This document shows, piece after piece, positions 1 through 6,314 of a DNA stretch of 17,762 nucleotides. The notes under the pieces are model-generated. The model was not told where the DNA came from. It saw only the letters and a list, made by a program, of their open reading frames with translations, and ran no database searches. A program made the translations under genes and the position numbers. Each line of letters begins with the position of its first letter. The first letter of the stretch is position 1. Location of the stretch: the NCBI RefSeq assembly GCF_030454045.1, contig NZ_JAKDJE010000061.1, positions 1 through 17,762 on the forward strand, in the 5' to 3' direction. Origin of the DNA: Psychrobacter sp. (GTDB lineage Bacteria > Pseudomonadota > Gammaproteobacteria > Pseudomonadales > Moraxellaceae).

Positions 1-89
1 GCTCGCTTGTGTCTTTATCTGGTTGCCCCTGATTTGAATTCTATACACACCCTAAACAACTTTTAAAATAAATAATGAGGTAATCGTAA

Positions 90-542
90 ATGAAAACATC
101 AATGATAAATAAAATTTTGCTATCTAAAGTTGGTACTGCTGCACTAATTCTACGTGTACCAGTAGGTTTGATTTTGGCAGCACATGGTGCTCAAAAATTA
201 TTTGGCTGGTTCAATGGCAACGGCTTGGCAGGAACTGCTCAATGGTTAGCTAGCTTGGGTATGGAACCTGGATATTTGATGGCTATATTGGCAGGGAGTG
301 CGGAGTTCTTTGGTGGTCTTGCCTTAGTATTAGGGTTGCTAACTCGACCAGCTGCAATGGTCGCTGCATTCACTATGCTAGTCGCTATCTTCTCTGTTCA
401 CATCGGCAATGGCTTGTTCGCCTCTGACGGTGGTTATGAGTATGCCTTGGTTCTGATGGTGGCTTTGATTGCTTTAGCAGTACAAGGCGGCGGTTATCTT
501 AGTATGGATAAGGCGTTGTCAGAAAAGCTAGGGCGTGTCTAA
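90..542 (+). CDS. DoxX family integral membrane protein
   Basis: A 150-residue, largely hydrophobic protein with about four predicted membrane segments. The N-terminal half carries the DoxX pattern: a first helix at about residues 18-40 with an AHGAQKLFGWF stretch, then a second helix at about 65-85 with AEFFGGLALVLGLLTRPAA. Length and pattern match the inner-membrane DoxX/YphA/YqjF group, whose members are often found beside thiol, quinone or redox enzymes; their biochemical role is poorly defined. The start is supported by GAGG at 77-80, nine bases before the ATG. An ATG four codons later is possible but has no better ribosome site. It is followed after 58 bases by a glutathione transferase and then an extradiol dioxygenase on the same strand, so co-transcription in an aromatic or quinone-stress operon is likely (inference). 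Confidence 0.9.
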   Translation: MKTSMINKILLSKVGTAALILRVPVGLILAAHGAQKLFGWFNGNGLAGTAQWLASLGMEPGYLMAILAGSAEFFGGLALVLGLLTRPAAMVAAFTMLVAIFSVHIGNGLFASDGGYEYALVLMVALIALAVQGGGYLSMDKALSEKLGRV

Positions 543-600
543 TAACCATTAACTATAAACTAAAATTTAATGACTATTTAATAACTGGGAGTAAGCATCA

Positions 601-1548
601 ATGTTAATCAATGGCAACTGGACTGAAAACTGGCAACCGGTACAAGCAGAAGACGAGCAAGGGCGTTTTATCCGTCAGACCTCATCATTTCGTAATTGGA
701 TTACCGCCGATGGACAACCAGGTCCGACTGGTATTGGTGGCTTTAAAGCAGAAAAAGGTCGCTATCATTTATACGTAGCATTAATCTGCCCTTGGGCCTC
801 ACGCACCTTAATGGCACGCGAACTAAAAGGTCTGCAAGATATGATCGATATTACCGTGGTCAATCCGCAGCTTGGCAATCAAGGCTGGCAGTTTGGTGGC
901 TTTGACGGCGCTGAAAGTGATCCTATTAATCATGCCCAATTTGCTCATCAACTGTACACCAAAGCAGACCCTAATTTTACTGGGCGAGCAACCGTCCCAG
1001 TATTATGGGATAAAAAAACCAACACCATCGTTAATAATGAGTCCGCTGATATCTTGCGTATGCTCAACACTGCTTTTGCAGAACTCGTGCCAAATGACGT
1101 TGATTTGTTCCCAAAAGAGCTTGCTAATGATATCGAAGCCTTAAATTCGACTATATACGGCAATCTGAATAACGGAGTATACAAAGCAGGGTTTGCAACA
1201 ACACAAGTGGCTTATGAAGAAGCTTATCAGCAAGTATTTGACACCTTAGATATGCTTGAGGCGCGTCTGAGCGATGGTCGCCACTATCTGTTTGGCGAGC
1301 AGCTGACGGAAACAGATATTCGCCTATTTGTGACTTTAGTACGTTTCGATGCCGCTTATCATGGATTATTTAAATGCAACCGTAACTTGATCAAAGACAT
1401 GATTTCGCTCCATGCTTATATGCTACGAATCCTAGCGCTTGATGGGGTCAAAGAGACGATAAGCTTACAACATATCAAAGCAGGCTATTACTCTATAAAA
1501 GCGTTGAATCCCAATGGAATCGTGCCTATGGGTCCTTATAGTATTTAA
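601..1548 (+). CDS. Glutathione S-transferase family, glutathionyl-hydroquinone reductase type (YqjG/ECM4-like)
   Basis: A 315-residue protein of the Xi-class (Omega-like) glutathione transferases, which reduce glutathionyl-hydroquinones to hydroquinones through a catalytic cysteine in the cytoplasm. The long N-terminal extension typical of the family includes GRFIRQTSSFRNWI (about 21-34). The thioredoxin-fold active site reads LICPWASRTL with the catalytic Cys at 63. The glutathione-contacting NNESADILRML segment follows at about 145-155, and an all-helical C-terminal domain contains LTETDIRLFVTLVRFD. Length is normal for the family. GGGAG at 587-591 lies nine bases before the ATG. The next gene, an extradiol dioxygenase, starts 22 bases after the stop, consistent with a shared transcript concerned with quinones or catechols. 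Family assignment is firm; the physiological substrate is not known. Confidence 0.93.
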   Translation: MLINGNWTENWQPVQAEDEQGRFIRQTSSFRNWITADGQPGPTGIGGFKAEKGRYHLYVALICPWASRTLMARELKGLQDMIDITVVNPQLGNQGWQFGGFDGAESDPINHAQFAHQLYTKADPNFTGRATVPVLWDKKTNTIVNNESADILRMLNTAFAELVPNDVDLFPKELANDIEALNSTIYGNLNNGVYKAGFATTQVAYEEAYQQVFDTLDMLEARLSDGRHYLFGEQLTETDIRLFVTLVRFDAAYHGLFKCNRNLIKDMISLHAYMLRILALDGVKETISLQHIKAGYYSIKALNPNGIVPMGPYSI

Positions 1549-1555
1549 TAAAAAT

Positions 1556-1561
1556 AAAGGG
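1556..1561 (+). promoter_or_regulatory. Ribosome binding site deciding the dioxygenase start
   Basis: AAAGGG nine bases before the ATG at 1571. It selects that codon over the in-frame ATGs at 1514, which has no good site and lies inside the upstream gene, and at 1562, which would be directly adjacent. Confidence 0.6.
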
Positions 1562-1570
1562 ATGGTGCTC

Positions 1571-2389
1571 ATGAATCTTCAATCAACCACAGTAAAGCAG
1601 CCAGTATTTTTTATACCTCATGGTGCCGGGCCTTGCTTCTTTATGGATTGGCAGCCAGCGGACACTTGGGATCAAATGGCTGACTTTTTAATCAGTATCT
1701 CAAATCGTTTGTCAGAGCGTCCCAAAGCTATTTTGATTATCAGCGCCCATTGGCAAACGCGGGAGTTTAGTATAACGGCCAGCAAGCAACCTGAGCTGAT
1801 TTATGATTACTACGGCTTCCCTGAGCATACTTATCAGCTGATTTATCCCGCACTTGGTGCACCAGTATTGGCTGAGCGGATTGGTCAGTTGCTTACCGAT
1901 GCCGGTTTAAGCAATAGGCAGGACCATTCTAGGGGTTTTGATCATGGGGTGTTTATTCCCTTAAAGCTGATGTTCCCTGATGTGGATATTCCAGTGGTGC
2001 AGCTGTCCCTACGCAATGATCTAGACCCAAAAGCGCATATAAAAGCAGGTCAAGCGATTGCATCATTACGTGAAGAAGGCGTGTTGATCGTTGGCAGTGG
2101 CATGAGCTTTCATAATATGCGCGGCTATGGTGATACCAAATTTACGGCACCATCAGAGATATTTGACGAGTGGCTGACAACAACAGTTGCAGCAGATTCA
2201 GATGAGCGCTTTGCGGCGCTTTCTGACTGGTCGCAAGCACCTCATGCATTGGATTCTCATCTGTTAGGCGCAGAAGAGCATTTGTTACCTTTAATGGTTA
2301 TTGCAGGCGCAGCAGGAACAGATAAGGGCGAAAAAATATACTCACAACAAATTATGAAAACTGAGATATCAGGCTTTCAGTTTGGCTAG
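1571..2389 (+). CDS. DODA-type (LigB superfamily) extradiol aromatic ring-opening dioxygenase
   Basis: A 272-residue homologue of E. coli YgiD and plant 4,5-DOPA dioxygenase, a single-metal enzyme family that opens catechol rings. Candidate metal and catalytic histidines are visible: FIPHGAGP (His17), ISAHWQT (His60), GFDHGVFIPL (His125) and GSGMSFHNMRG (His181). The open frame extends upstream to an ATG at 1514 inside the preceding gene, and another ATG lies at 1562. I chose 1571 because AAAGGG at 1556-1561 is nine bases upstream and the protein then begins like its family, just before the first histidine motif. It is the last gene of the likely DoxX-GST-dioxygenase operon. No clear terminator follows; a run of nine G and insertion-sequence debris begin right after the stop. 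The native substrate cannot be read from the sequence. Confidence 0.9.
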   Translation: MNLQSTTVKQPVFFIPHGAGPCFFMDWQPADTWDQMADFLISISNRLSERPKAILIISAHWQTREFSITASKQPELIYDYYGFPEHTYQLIYPALGAPVLAERIGQLLTDAGLSNRQDHSRGFDHGVFIPLKLMFPDVDIPVVQLSLRNDLDPKAHIKAGQAIASLREEGVLIVGSGMSFHNMRGYGDTKFTAPSEIFDEWLTTTVAADSDERFAALSDWSQAPHALDSHLLGAEEHLLPLMVIAGAAGTDKGEKIYSQQIMKTEISGFQFG

Positions 2390-2411
2390 GTTTATTGGGG
2401 GGGGGATTACC

Positions 2412-2564
2412 TGTAGTGGTCAACTAATTTAGGACAACTGATAAGAGGTTTTGGTTAAAGTATCGCTTCTCTTTTTCTAGCGGTGACAAATAATTATTAA
2501 AACGATGCGGTCTGACGGTCTGATAATATCCCCAGATATAATCAGCAATGGCGGTTGATGTCTT
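2412..2564 (-). pseudogene. IS3-family insertion sequence remnant: transposase C-terminus and terminal end
   Basis: Read on the minus strand, an open stretch from 2564 to a stop at 2424-2426 encodes 46 residues containing ADYIWGYYQTVRPH and YLSPLEKEKRYF. This is the typical end of an IS3-family OrfB integrase core (YxxxRPHxxxxxLSPxxxE). Just past the stop, the sequence from 2412 starting TGTAGTGG looks like the element's outer end, since IS3 ends begin with TG. Upstream in the same frame a stop appears at 2565-2567, so the rest of the transposase is gone and the fragment abuts an IS256-type end. The gene is broken and cannot make transposase. An IS3-type OrfA start on the same strand at 2825-2950 may belong to the same original element. 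Confidence 0.75.
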
Positions 2565-2570
2565 TCAGCG

Positions 2571-2689
2571 GGGAGTTTCCCAAACTTTGTGTAACTGCTT
2601 ATAATCCACCAACAGGAGAATAAGCAATGACAAACCAAAACGACATTAAAAAACTGGCCCAGCAGATGGCTGGTAGCATGAAAAGCTGA
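2571..2689 (+). pseudogene. IS256-family left end with the first 20 codons of its transposase
   Basis: The stretch begins GGGAGTTTCCC and runs through TTTGTGTAAC, which resembles IS256-family terminal repeats and shares the inner TTTGTGTAA with the ends of the neighbouring 72-bp element. AGGAG at 2614-2618 lies eight bases before an ATG at 2627. The ATG opens a reading frame for MTNQNDIKKLAQQMAGSMKS, an IS256-transposase-like N-terminus that stops after 20 codons at 2687-2689. The stop is created where the facing 72-bp element begins (its first base is 2688). The transposase is therefore cut off by a later event. Family assignment rests on the ends and on this short peptide only. Confidence 0.6.
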
Positions 2690-2759
2690 GAGCATCCTAC
2701 ATTTTGTGTAATTATTGATGAAAGCCACATAGCTGTTACACAGAATATAGGATGCTCTC
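2688..2759. mobile_element. 72-bp element of two facing IS256-type terminal inverted repeats
   Basis: Left arm 2688-2711 and right arm 2736-2759 are 24-bp inverted repeats matching at 22 of 24 positions, both starting GAGAGCATCCTA and ending TGTGTAA, with only 24 bases between them. The arms resemble IS256-family ends but differ from the adjacent IS256 end at 2571, so they come from a different element. The structure is either an internally deleted copy or a very short non-autonomous (MITE-like) derivative. I see no direct repeat of 8-9 bases flanking it, so a recent clean insertion is not supported. Confidence 0.65.
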
Positions 2760-2824
2760 TGATAAACCTATTTAAGGCAGACTCCCAGTTTCAAATGGAC
2801 ATCGATCACTGCTTTTTTGGTCAG

Positions 2825-2950
2825 TTAGATAATGTCTGCACGGCTAGACTTATCTACTTTGCAGACGCTGAAAACATTACTGTTGCATGATATTTTTTTG
2901 ACAGATTCAGCCTTTAAATCTGCATTGTATATTCTGATTTTCTTAGTCAT
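2825..2950 (-). pseudogene. Degraded IS3-family OrfA remnant
   Basis: On the minus strand an ATG at 2948-2950 opens 41 codons beginning MTKKIRIYNADLKAESVKKI. This resembles the N-terminus of IS3-type OrfA (helix-turn-helix) proteins, in which a basic start is followed by YxAxFKAExVKxI. The similarity fades after about residue 25, and the frame stops at 2825-2827, far short of the roughly 90-100 residues of an intact OrfA. It has the same orientation as the IS3 OrfB end at 2424-2564, so both may be the two edges of one element whose middle was replaced by IS256-type DNA. I could not find an outer inverted repeat upstream of it. Confidence 0.5.
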
Positions 2951-3317
2951 GATAAGCTTCTGTTAATATTCTTATTTTACCAAATTTACTTATACGGTTT
3001 CTTTTGCATAGCTCATAGGTGTCTCAGTTGAGATTCCCAACAGTTTAAATAAAGGTTGTTGTACTCAGGTTATGTCACATATTAAGGTTCATGAACCATT
3101 TATTTTTCTATTAACTATAGGCTATTGTTTTTACTAGACAATCATCTTTTTTAAACTATGAACCTAAATTTAGGTAGCCATAAGTTAAATAAGCAATCTC
3201 GAGTAATCTATTTATGGAACCCACGATACTATCACAGCATAAATAAATTCTTATTTGATTAAGTTATCAGCTATTAGAATTTAAAAATATCCTATCTAGG
3301 ACTGCTCCATATAAACA
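2951..3317. other. Gene-free AT-rich spacer with short palindromes
   Basis: No credible reading frame on either strand. Two short perfect palindromes occur: GGTTCATGAACC at 3086-3097 and ACCTAAATTTAGGT at 3162-3175, the latter preceded by a second copy of ATGAACC. They may be protein-binding sites or chance in AT-rich DNA. The stretch continues the insertion-sequence debris to its left, but I recognise no further transposase peptide in it. Confidence 0.5.
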
Positions 3318-3373
3318 ATCACCGTATAGAAAGACAGACACTATCCTTAGTATCTGTCTTTCTATACGGTGAT
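3318..3373. terminator. Long hairpin, probable terminator of the PhyH unit
   Basis: Arms 3318-3342 and 3349-3373 pair at 24 of 25 positions around the loop ATCCTT. It lies 43 bases beyond the stop of the minus-strand dioxygenase gene. On the minus strand it is followed by the T-rich TTGTTTATAT, which suits a terminator for that unit, although a true U-run is missing. The stem is unusually long and near-perfect for a simple terminator, so a relic of a mobile-element end remains possible. Confidence 0.55.
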
Positions 3374-3416
3374 ACGAACCATAAAATAAAGCCAATACAA
3401 TCGTGCTAATCCGCAG

Positions 3417-4286
3417 TTAACCTATCGTTGCCATTTCTTGCTGAGTGAAAAACGATGCACCCTTAGGTATCTCTGGCAGCTGTACAAGGTTGGGAGTCAA
3501 TCTAACATTGCCGCTTATCGCTCCTTTTACCAAAGCGCCCTCATGCTTACTGGGTAACGGGTTTGGGGATAGCGCATGTGCATCCTCTGCCTTATAGACG
3601 GAGATGAATAAATATCTGGGCAAATCACTTTTGTTCGGCCCTGATGAATGCAGCAACCTGCTATGCATAAAGCAGATAGAACCTGGCTTACCGATACAGG
3701 GTACAAACTGTTGGCACTTTTCCGCTTCTATGTCATCACTTACTTTACCGACAAACTTCCCATTTTCCCAATGGGAAAACAGATCTTCTTTATGACTACT
3801 GGGCACCACCAGTAGTGGTCCGTTTTCCATCGTAACCTCACCGATCATTAGTAGTGCCGTCAGCATGTCATCGTTGGTGTGCGGCGTAAATGGAAAGTCT
3901 TGATGCCATTTGACGGTAGTCGACGTATTGGGCAACTTGGCATTGATTTTACTATGGTGAAAGCATGTGCCATTACCGCCTATCAAGTCGCTTGCCATTT
4001 CTGACATATTGGATTTAAGTGCTATATCTGCAAAGGACTCAGATATTTCTGTCGGTGATGTAACACGGCGTAGAGAGGGGTTTTTAGCACTGTGATCTTT
4101 TGGATCGATATCAAACCTTGCTCTACCATCTAATGTTGACCCCCATGCTTCGCTGTGACATTTACTATCATCCACCCAAGCCTGTATTTGCTTTAGTAAT
4201 TCAGTGAGCGCTTTGGGATCAATGGCATTGTCGACCACCAAATAGCCATCATTATGATACTGCTGGATTTGTTCGTTGGTTAACAT
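3417..4286 (-). CDS. Phytanoyl-CoA dioxygenase (PhyH) family Fe(II)/2-oxoglutarate oxygenase
   Basis: A 289-residue cytoplasmic protein of the PhyH family, which hydroxylates small molecules using Fe(II), O2 and 2-oxoglutarate. The iron-binding triad is visible: His128 and Asp130 in KWHQDFPF, and distal His213 in RLLHSSGPN. Arg224 (LPRYLF) is placed to bind the 2-oxoglutarate carboxylate. The segment ENGPLLVVPSSHK (about 154-166) is the conserved turn between the iron motifs. The N-terminus (NDGYLVVDNAI) is typical for the family. AAGGGG lies just upstream of the ATG. It follows the solute-binding protein gene by 50 bases on the same strand, so it is probably co-transcribed and acts on the imported compound or a product of it. 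Members act on phosphonates, ectoine, acyl-CoAs and amino acids; I cannot choose between these. Confidence 0.9.
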   Translation of the reverse strand: MLTNEQIQQYHNDGYLVVDNAIDPKALTELLKQIQAWVDDSKCHSEAWGSTLDGRARFDIDPKDHSAKNPSLRRVTSPTEISESFADIALKSNMSEMASDLIGGNGTCFHHSKINAKLPNTSTTVKWHQDFPFTPHTNDDMLTALLMIGEVTMENGPLLVVPSSHKEDLFSHWENGKFVGKVSDDIEAEKCQQFVPCIGKPGSICFMHSRLLHSSGPNKSDLPRYLFISVYKAEDAHALSPNPLPSKHEGALVKGAISGNVRLTPNLVQLPEIPKGASFFTQQEMATIG

Positions 4287-4336
4287 ATGCCGCCCCTTCC
4301 CTTCTTATTTCTTGTTTGACCATGACGGTTTGGCTA

Positions 4337-5197
4337 TCAGTTCATAACCTTGTCGATATCAGCTTGGCTCGGTACGGTTAGGCCATAAACGCTCAGGATT
4401 TTTTCTAAGTCGCCAGAGGCTTTCATTTGCTCGATACCGTCTGAGATGATTTGATAAGTTTCAGTATCACCTTTTTTCACACTAATCCCGCCGACAATAG
4501 GATATAGCTCTTGTGTTGAAGTGATTTTCACGCGATCGCTAAGTTTCATTTCCGCGGCTTTCATGACGGCAGCATCATCATATTGAATATCTACAGCTCT
4601 AGAGAGCAATGCTTGAGAGGTTTGCGGTGAGGTTTCGTATTCACGAATTTCGATAGCGCCTTGGTTTTGTTCCACGCATTTGGCGGATATTTTTCCTAAT
4701 TGATTGACAAATTCTGTGCCTTTCATCGCACCAACCTTTTGACCACATAAGTCATCTGCCCCTTGAGGTGCAAGGTCTGAGTCACCACGCACCAGCAATG
4801 AGATGTCGGTCTTGTAATAAGGAATCATATCAATCTGCGCTAAGCGATCTTTAGTGATGTACATTGCTGAATACAGCACATCAAACTTGTCCCCTTTTAG
4901 CCCAGGAATGAGGTTTGCAAATCTGGTATCTTCCCATTTGGGTGTGATATCACCATTAAGCTCCGCTACTTTGGCCATAATCTCCACATCTACCCCGCCC
5001 GGATTGCCCTGCTCGTCCAGATACTCATAAGGCGGAAAGGTCATATCAGAGCCTATGGTTAGTACTCGTTTATCAGCACCTGCGCTCTCAGTAGCAGTGG
5101 CGCTGCTTTCTTGACTACTGGTAGGTGCTTCACTCGAACAGGCATTTAATACTAAGCCTGCAGCGGCAGAAAGTAATATCATTTTTAATGGCTTCAT
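4337..5197 (-). CDS. Polar amino acid-type ABC transporter substrate-binding lipoprotein (SBP family 3)
   Basis: A 286-residue periplasmic binding protein anchored as a lipoprotein. The leader MKPLKMILLSAAAGLVLNAC has the lipobox LNAC with Cys20 as the lipidated residue, then a Ser/Thr-rich linker. The mature part has the family 3 pattern: LTIGSDMTFPPYEYLDEQGNP, GVDVEIMAKVAE, FDVLYSAMYITKDR and GQKVGAMKGTEF. The frame stays open to an ATG at 5257, but I place the start at 5197 because AGGA is nine bases upstream and the signal peptide then begins normally. It presumably delivers substrate to the permease-ATPase fusion encoded at 6315-7829, which sits in a different transcription unit. It is divergent from the class II aldolase gene (209 bases between start codons) and is followed by the PhyH oxygenase. 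Ligand specificity is unknown. Confidence 0.92.
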   Translation of the reverse strand: MKPLKMILLSAAAGLVLNACSSEAPTSSQESSATATESAGADKRVLTIGSDMTFPPYEYLDEQGNPGGVDVEIMAKVAELNGDITPKWEDTRFANLIPGLKGDKFDVLYSAMYITKDRLAQIDMIPYYKTDISLLVRGDSDLAPQGADDLCGQKVGAMKGTEFVNQLGKISAKCVEQNQGAIEIREYETSPQTSQALLSRAVDIQYDDAAVMKAAEMKLSDRVKITSTQELYPIVGGISVKKGDTETYQIISDGIEQMKASGDLEKILSVYGLTVPSQADIDKVMN

Positions 5198-5369
5198 CGT
5201 AGTCATTCCTAGTGGGTTAATGAATTTAAACAACCGTATTAAATGTGTTGGTAACATCTTTATCGCTTAACTCAGTTATACTAAAGACGACCTATTAAAA
5301 GCAATTTTGAAAAACCTACCCACTACTACTGCAAATCCTATTTAAAAAAATCGCTTTGTTTTCAATGCA

Positions 5370-5399
5370 CTCTGTATAGTAATAATTTTACATACAGAG
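5370..5399 (+). promoter_or_regulatory. Inverted repeat overlapping the aldolase ribosome binding site
   Basis: CTCTGTAT at 5370-5377 and ATACAGAG at 5392-5399 form a perfect 8-bp inverted repeat separated by 14 bases. The right arm contains most of the AGAGG ribosome site (5396-5400) of the gene starting at 5407. It could be an operator for the cluster's LysR regulator in the divergent region, or an mRNA hairpin that hides the ribosome site. Neither is proven by the sequence. Confidence 0.45.
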
Positions 5400-5406
5400 G
5401 TGATTT

Positions 5407-6156
5407 ATGAATGACTTTAAAAACAACAATCTTAAAAGCGAAGAACAGGCACGCATTGACCTTGCCGCTTGTTTTCGTTGGTTTGCACGTCTGAACATGC
5501 ATGAGGCAGTCGCCAACCATTTCAGTGCGTCGGTATCTGAAGATGGTAGTCAATTTCTGATCAATCCAAAATGGCAACACTTTTCGACCATTAAAGCGAG
5601 TGATTTAATCTTGTTAGATACCAATAATCCTGATAATGAGTTATTGGCAAAAATTGACCCAACCGCGTGGGCTATACACAGTCAAATCCATCTATTAAGA
5701 CCAGATATCAAATGCGTGCTGCATTTGCATCCGATTTATACGACTACCATCTCAACGCTAAAAGATCCGACCATTAAACCGATTGATCAAAACACGGCGC
5801 GCTATTTTAATCGTGTGAGCTACGATGATTGTTATCAAGGTATGGCTGATAGCAATGCGGAAGGCAAACGACTCGCCAGCTTATTAGGCGAGCATAGTCG
5901 TCTGATGATGGGCAATCACGGGGTACTTATCGGCTCGCACAGCATCGGTGTGGCATTTGATGACATGTATACCATTGAGCGCGCCTGCCAAGTGCTCACA
6001 ACCGCCTATGCGACCAATCAGCCATTGCGCCTCATCCCTGATGACGTCGCAGAAAAGACGGCTCAAGATTGGGAGTCTATAGAGGACTTTAGCGAAGCAC
6101 ATTTAGAAGAGATTAAAAGGTTACTGCTGATACAAGAACCTGATTTTATTGAATAA
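5407..6156 (+). CDS. Class II aldolase/adducin family protein
   Basis: A 249-residue protein with the class II aldolase/adducin head fold. The zinc-binding histidines are present: His106 and His108 in CVLHLHP and His171 in MMGNHGVLIG. The segment DPTAWAIHSQIHLLRPD (about 84-100) aligns with the PSSEW-type motif of fuculose-phosphate aldolase, but the catalytic Glu position is occupied by Ala87. The protein is therefore closer to the adducin-like branch that lacks this acid/base, and a sugar-phosphate aldolase activity should not be assumed; decarboxylase, other lyase or non-sugar aldolase chemistry is possible. AGAGG sits just before the ATG. The gene stands alone on the plus strand, divergent from the binding-protein gene, and ends at a strong terminator. 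Its place inside the transporter and oxygenase cluster suggests a step in the same pathway (inference). Confidence 0.88.
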   Translation: MNDFKNNNLKSEEQARIDLAACFRWFARLNMHEAVANHFSASVSEDGSQFLINPKWQHFSTIKASDLILLDTNNPDNELLAKIDPTAWAIHSQIHLLRPDIKCVLHLHPIYTTTISTLKDPTIKPIDQNTARYFNRVSYDDCYQGMADSNAEGKRLASLLGEHSRLMMGNHGVLIGSHSIGVAFDDMYTIERACQVLTTAYATNQPLRLIPDDVAEKTAQDWESIEDFSEAHLEEIKRLLLIQEPDFIE

Positions 6157-6227
6157 TTTTTTTAGTAAAAACTTTGTTTGTCCAGCCTATCCATACTTGT
6201 CTGATATAAAAAAATGCAATACTAAAG

Positions 6228-6263
6228 AAAAAGCCCTTATATACGATCATATAAGGGCTTTTT
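6228..6263. terminator. Bidirectional intrinsic terminator
   Basis: Arms 6228-6242 and 6249-6263 form a 15-bp stem (core AAGCCCTTATAT) with loop ACGATC, flanked by A-run and T-run on the two sides. It serves the plus-strand aldolase gene (stop at 6156) and the minus-strand transporter gene (stop at 6315). Confidence 0.9.
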
Positions 6264-6314
6264 TGGCGACTCTGATTGATATAAAAACTGATCTATGAAA
6301 ACGAGCCATTACTT

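Noticed and set aside
1514..1570. N-terminal extension of the dioxygenase from the ATG at 1514
   Set aside because: It overlaps the GST gene, has no good ribosome site, and adds residues unlike the family; 1571 has a well-placed AAAGGG.
2477..2728. 83-codon open frame on the minus strand across the insertion debris
   Set aside because: It crosses the junction of different IS fragments and its translation resembles no protein; the recognisable peptides lie in other frames.
2760..2824. Possible extra transposase tail (KAVIDVHLKLGVCLK on the minus strand)
   Set aside because: The 15-residue stretch is too short and I recognise no family; left within the debris.
2397..3400. CRISPR array or tandem repeat in the gene-free region
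   Set aside because: No regularly spaced direct repeats; the repeats present are inverted transposon ends and isolated palindromes.
5198..5257. 20-codon upstream extension of the binding protein
   Set aside because: It places a non-signal segment before a normal lipoprotein leader; AGGA supports the start at 5197.
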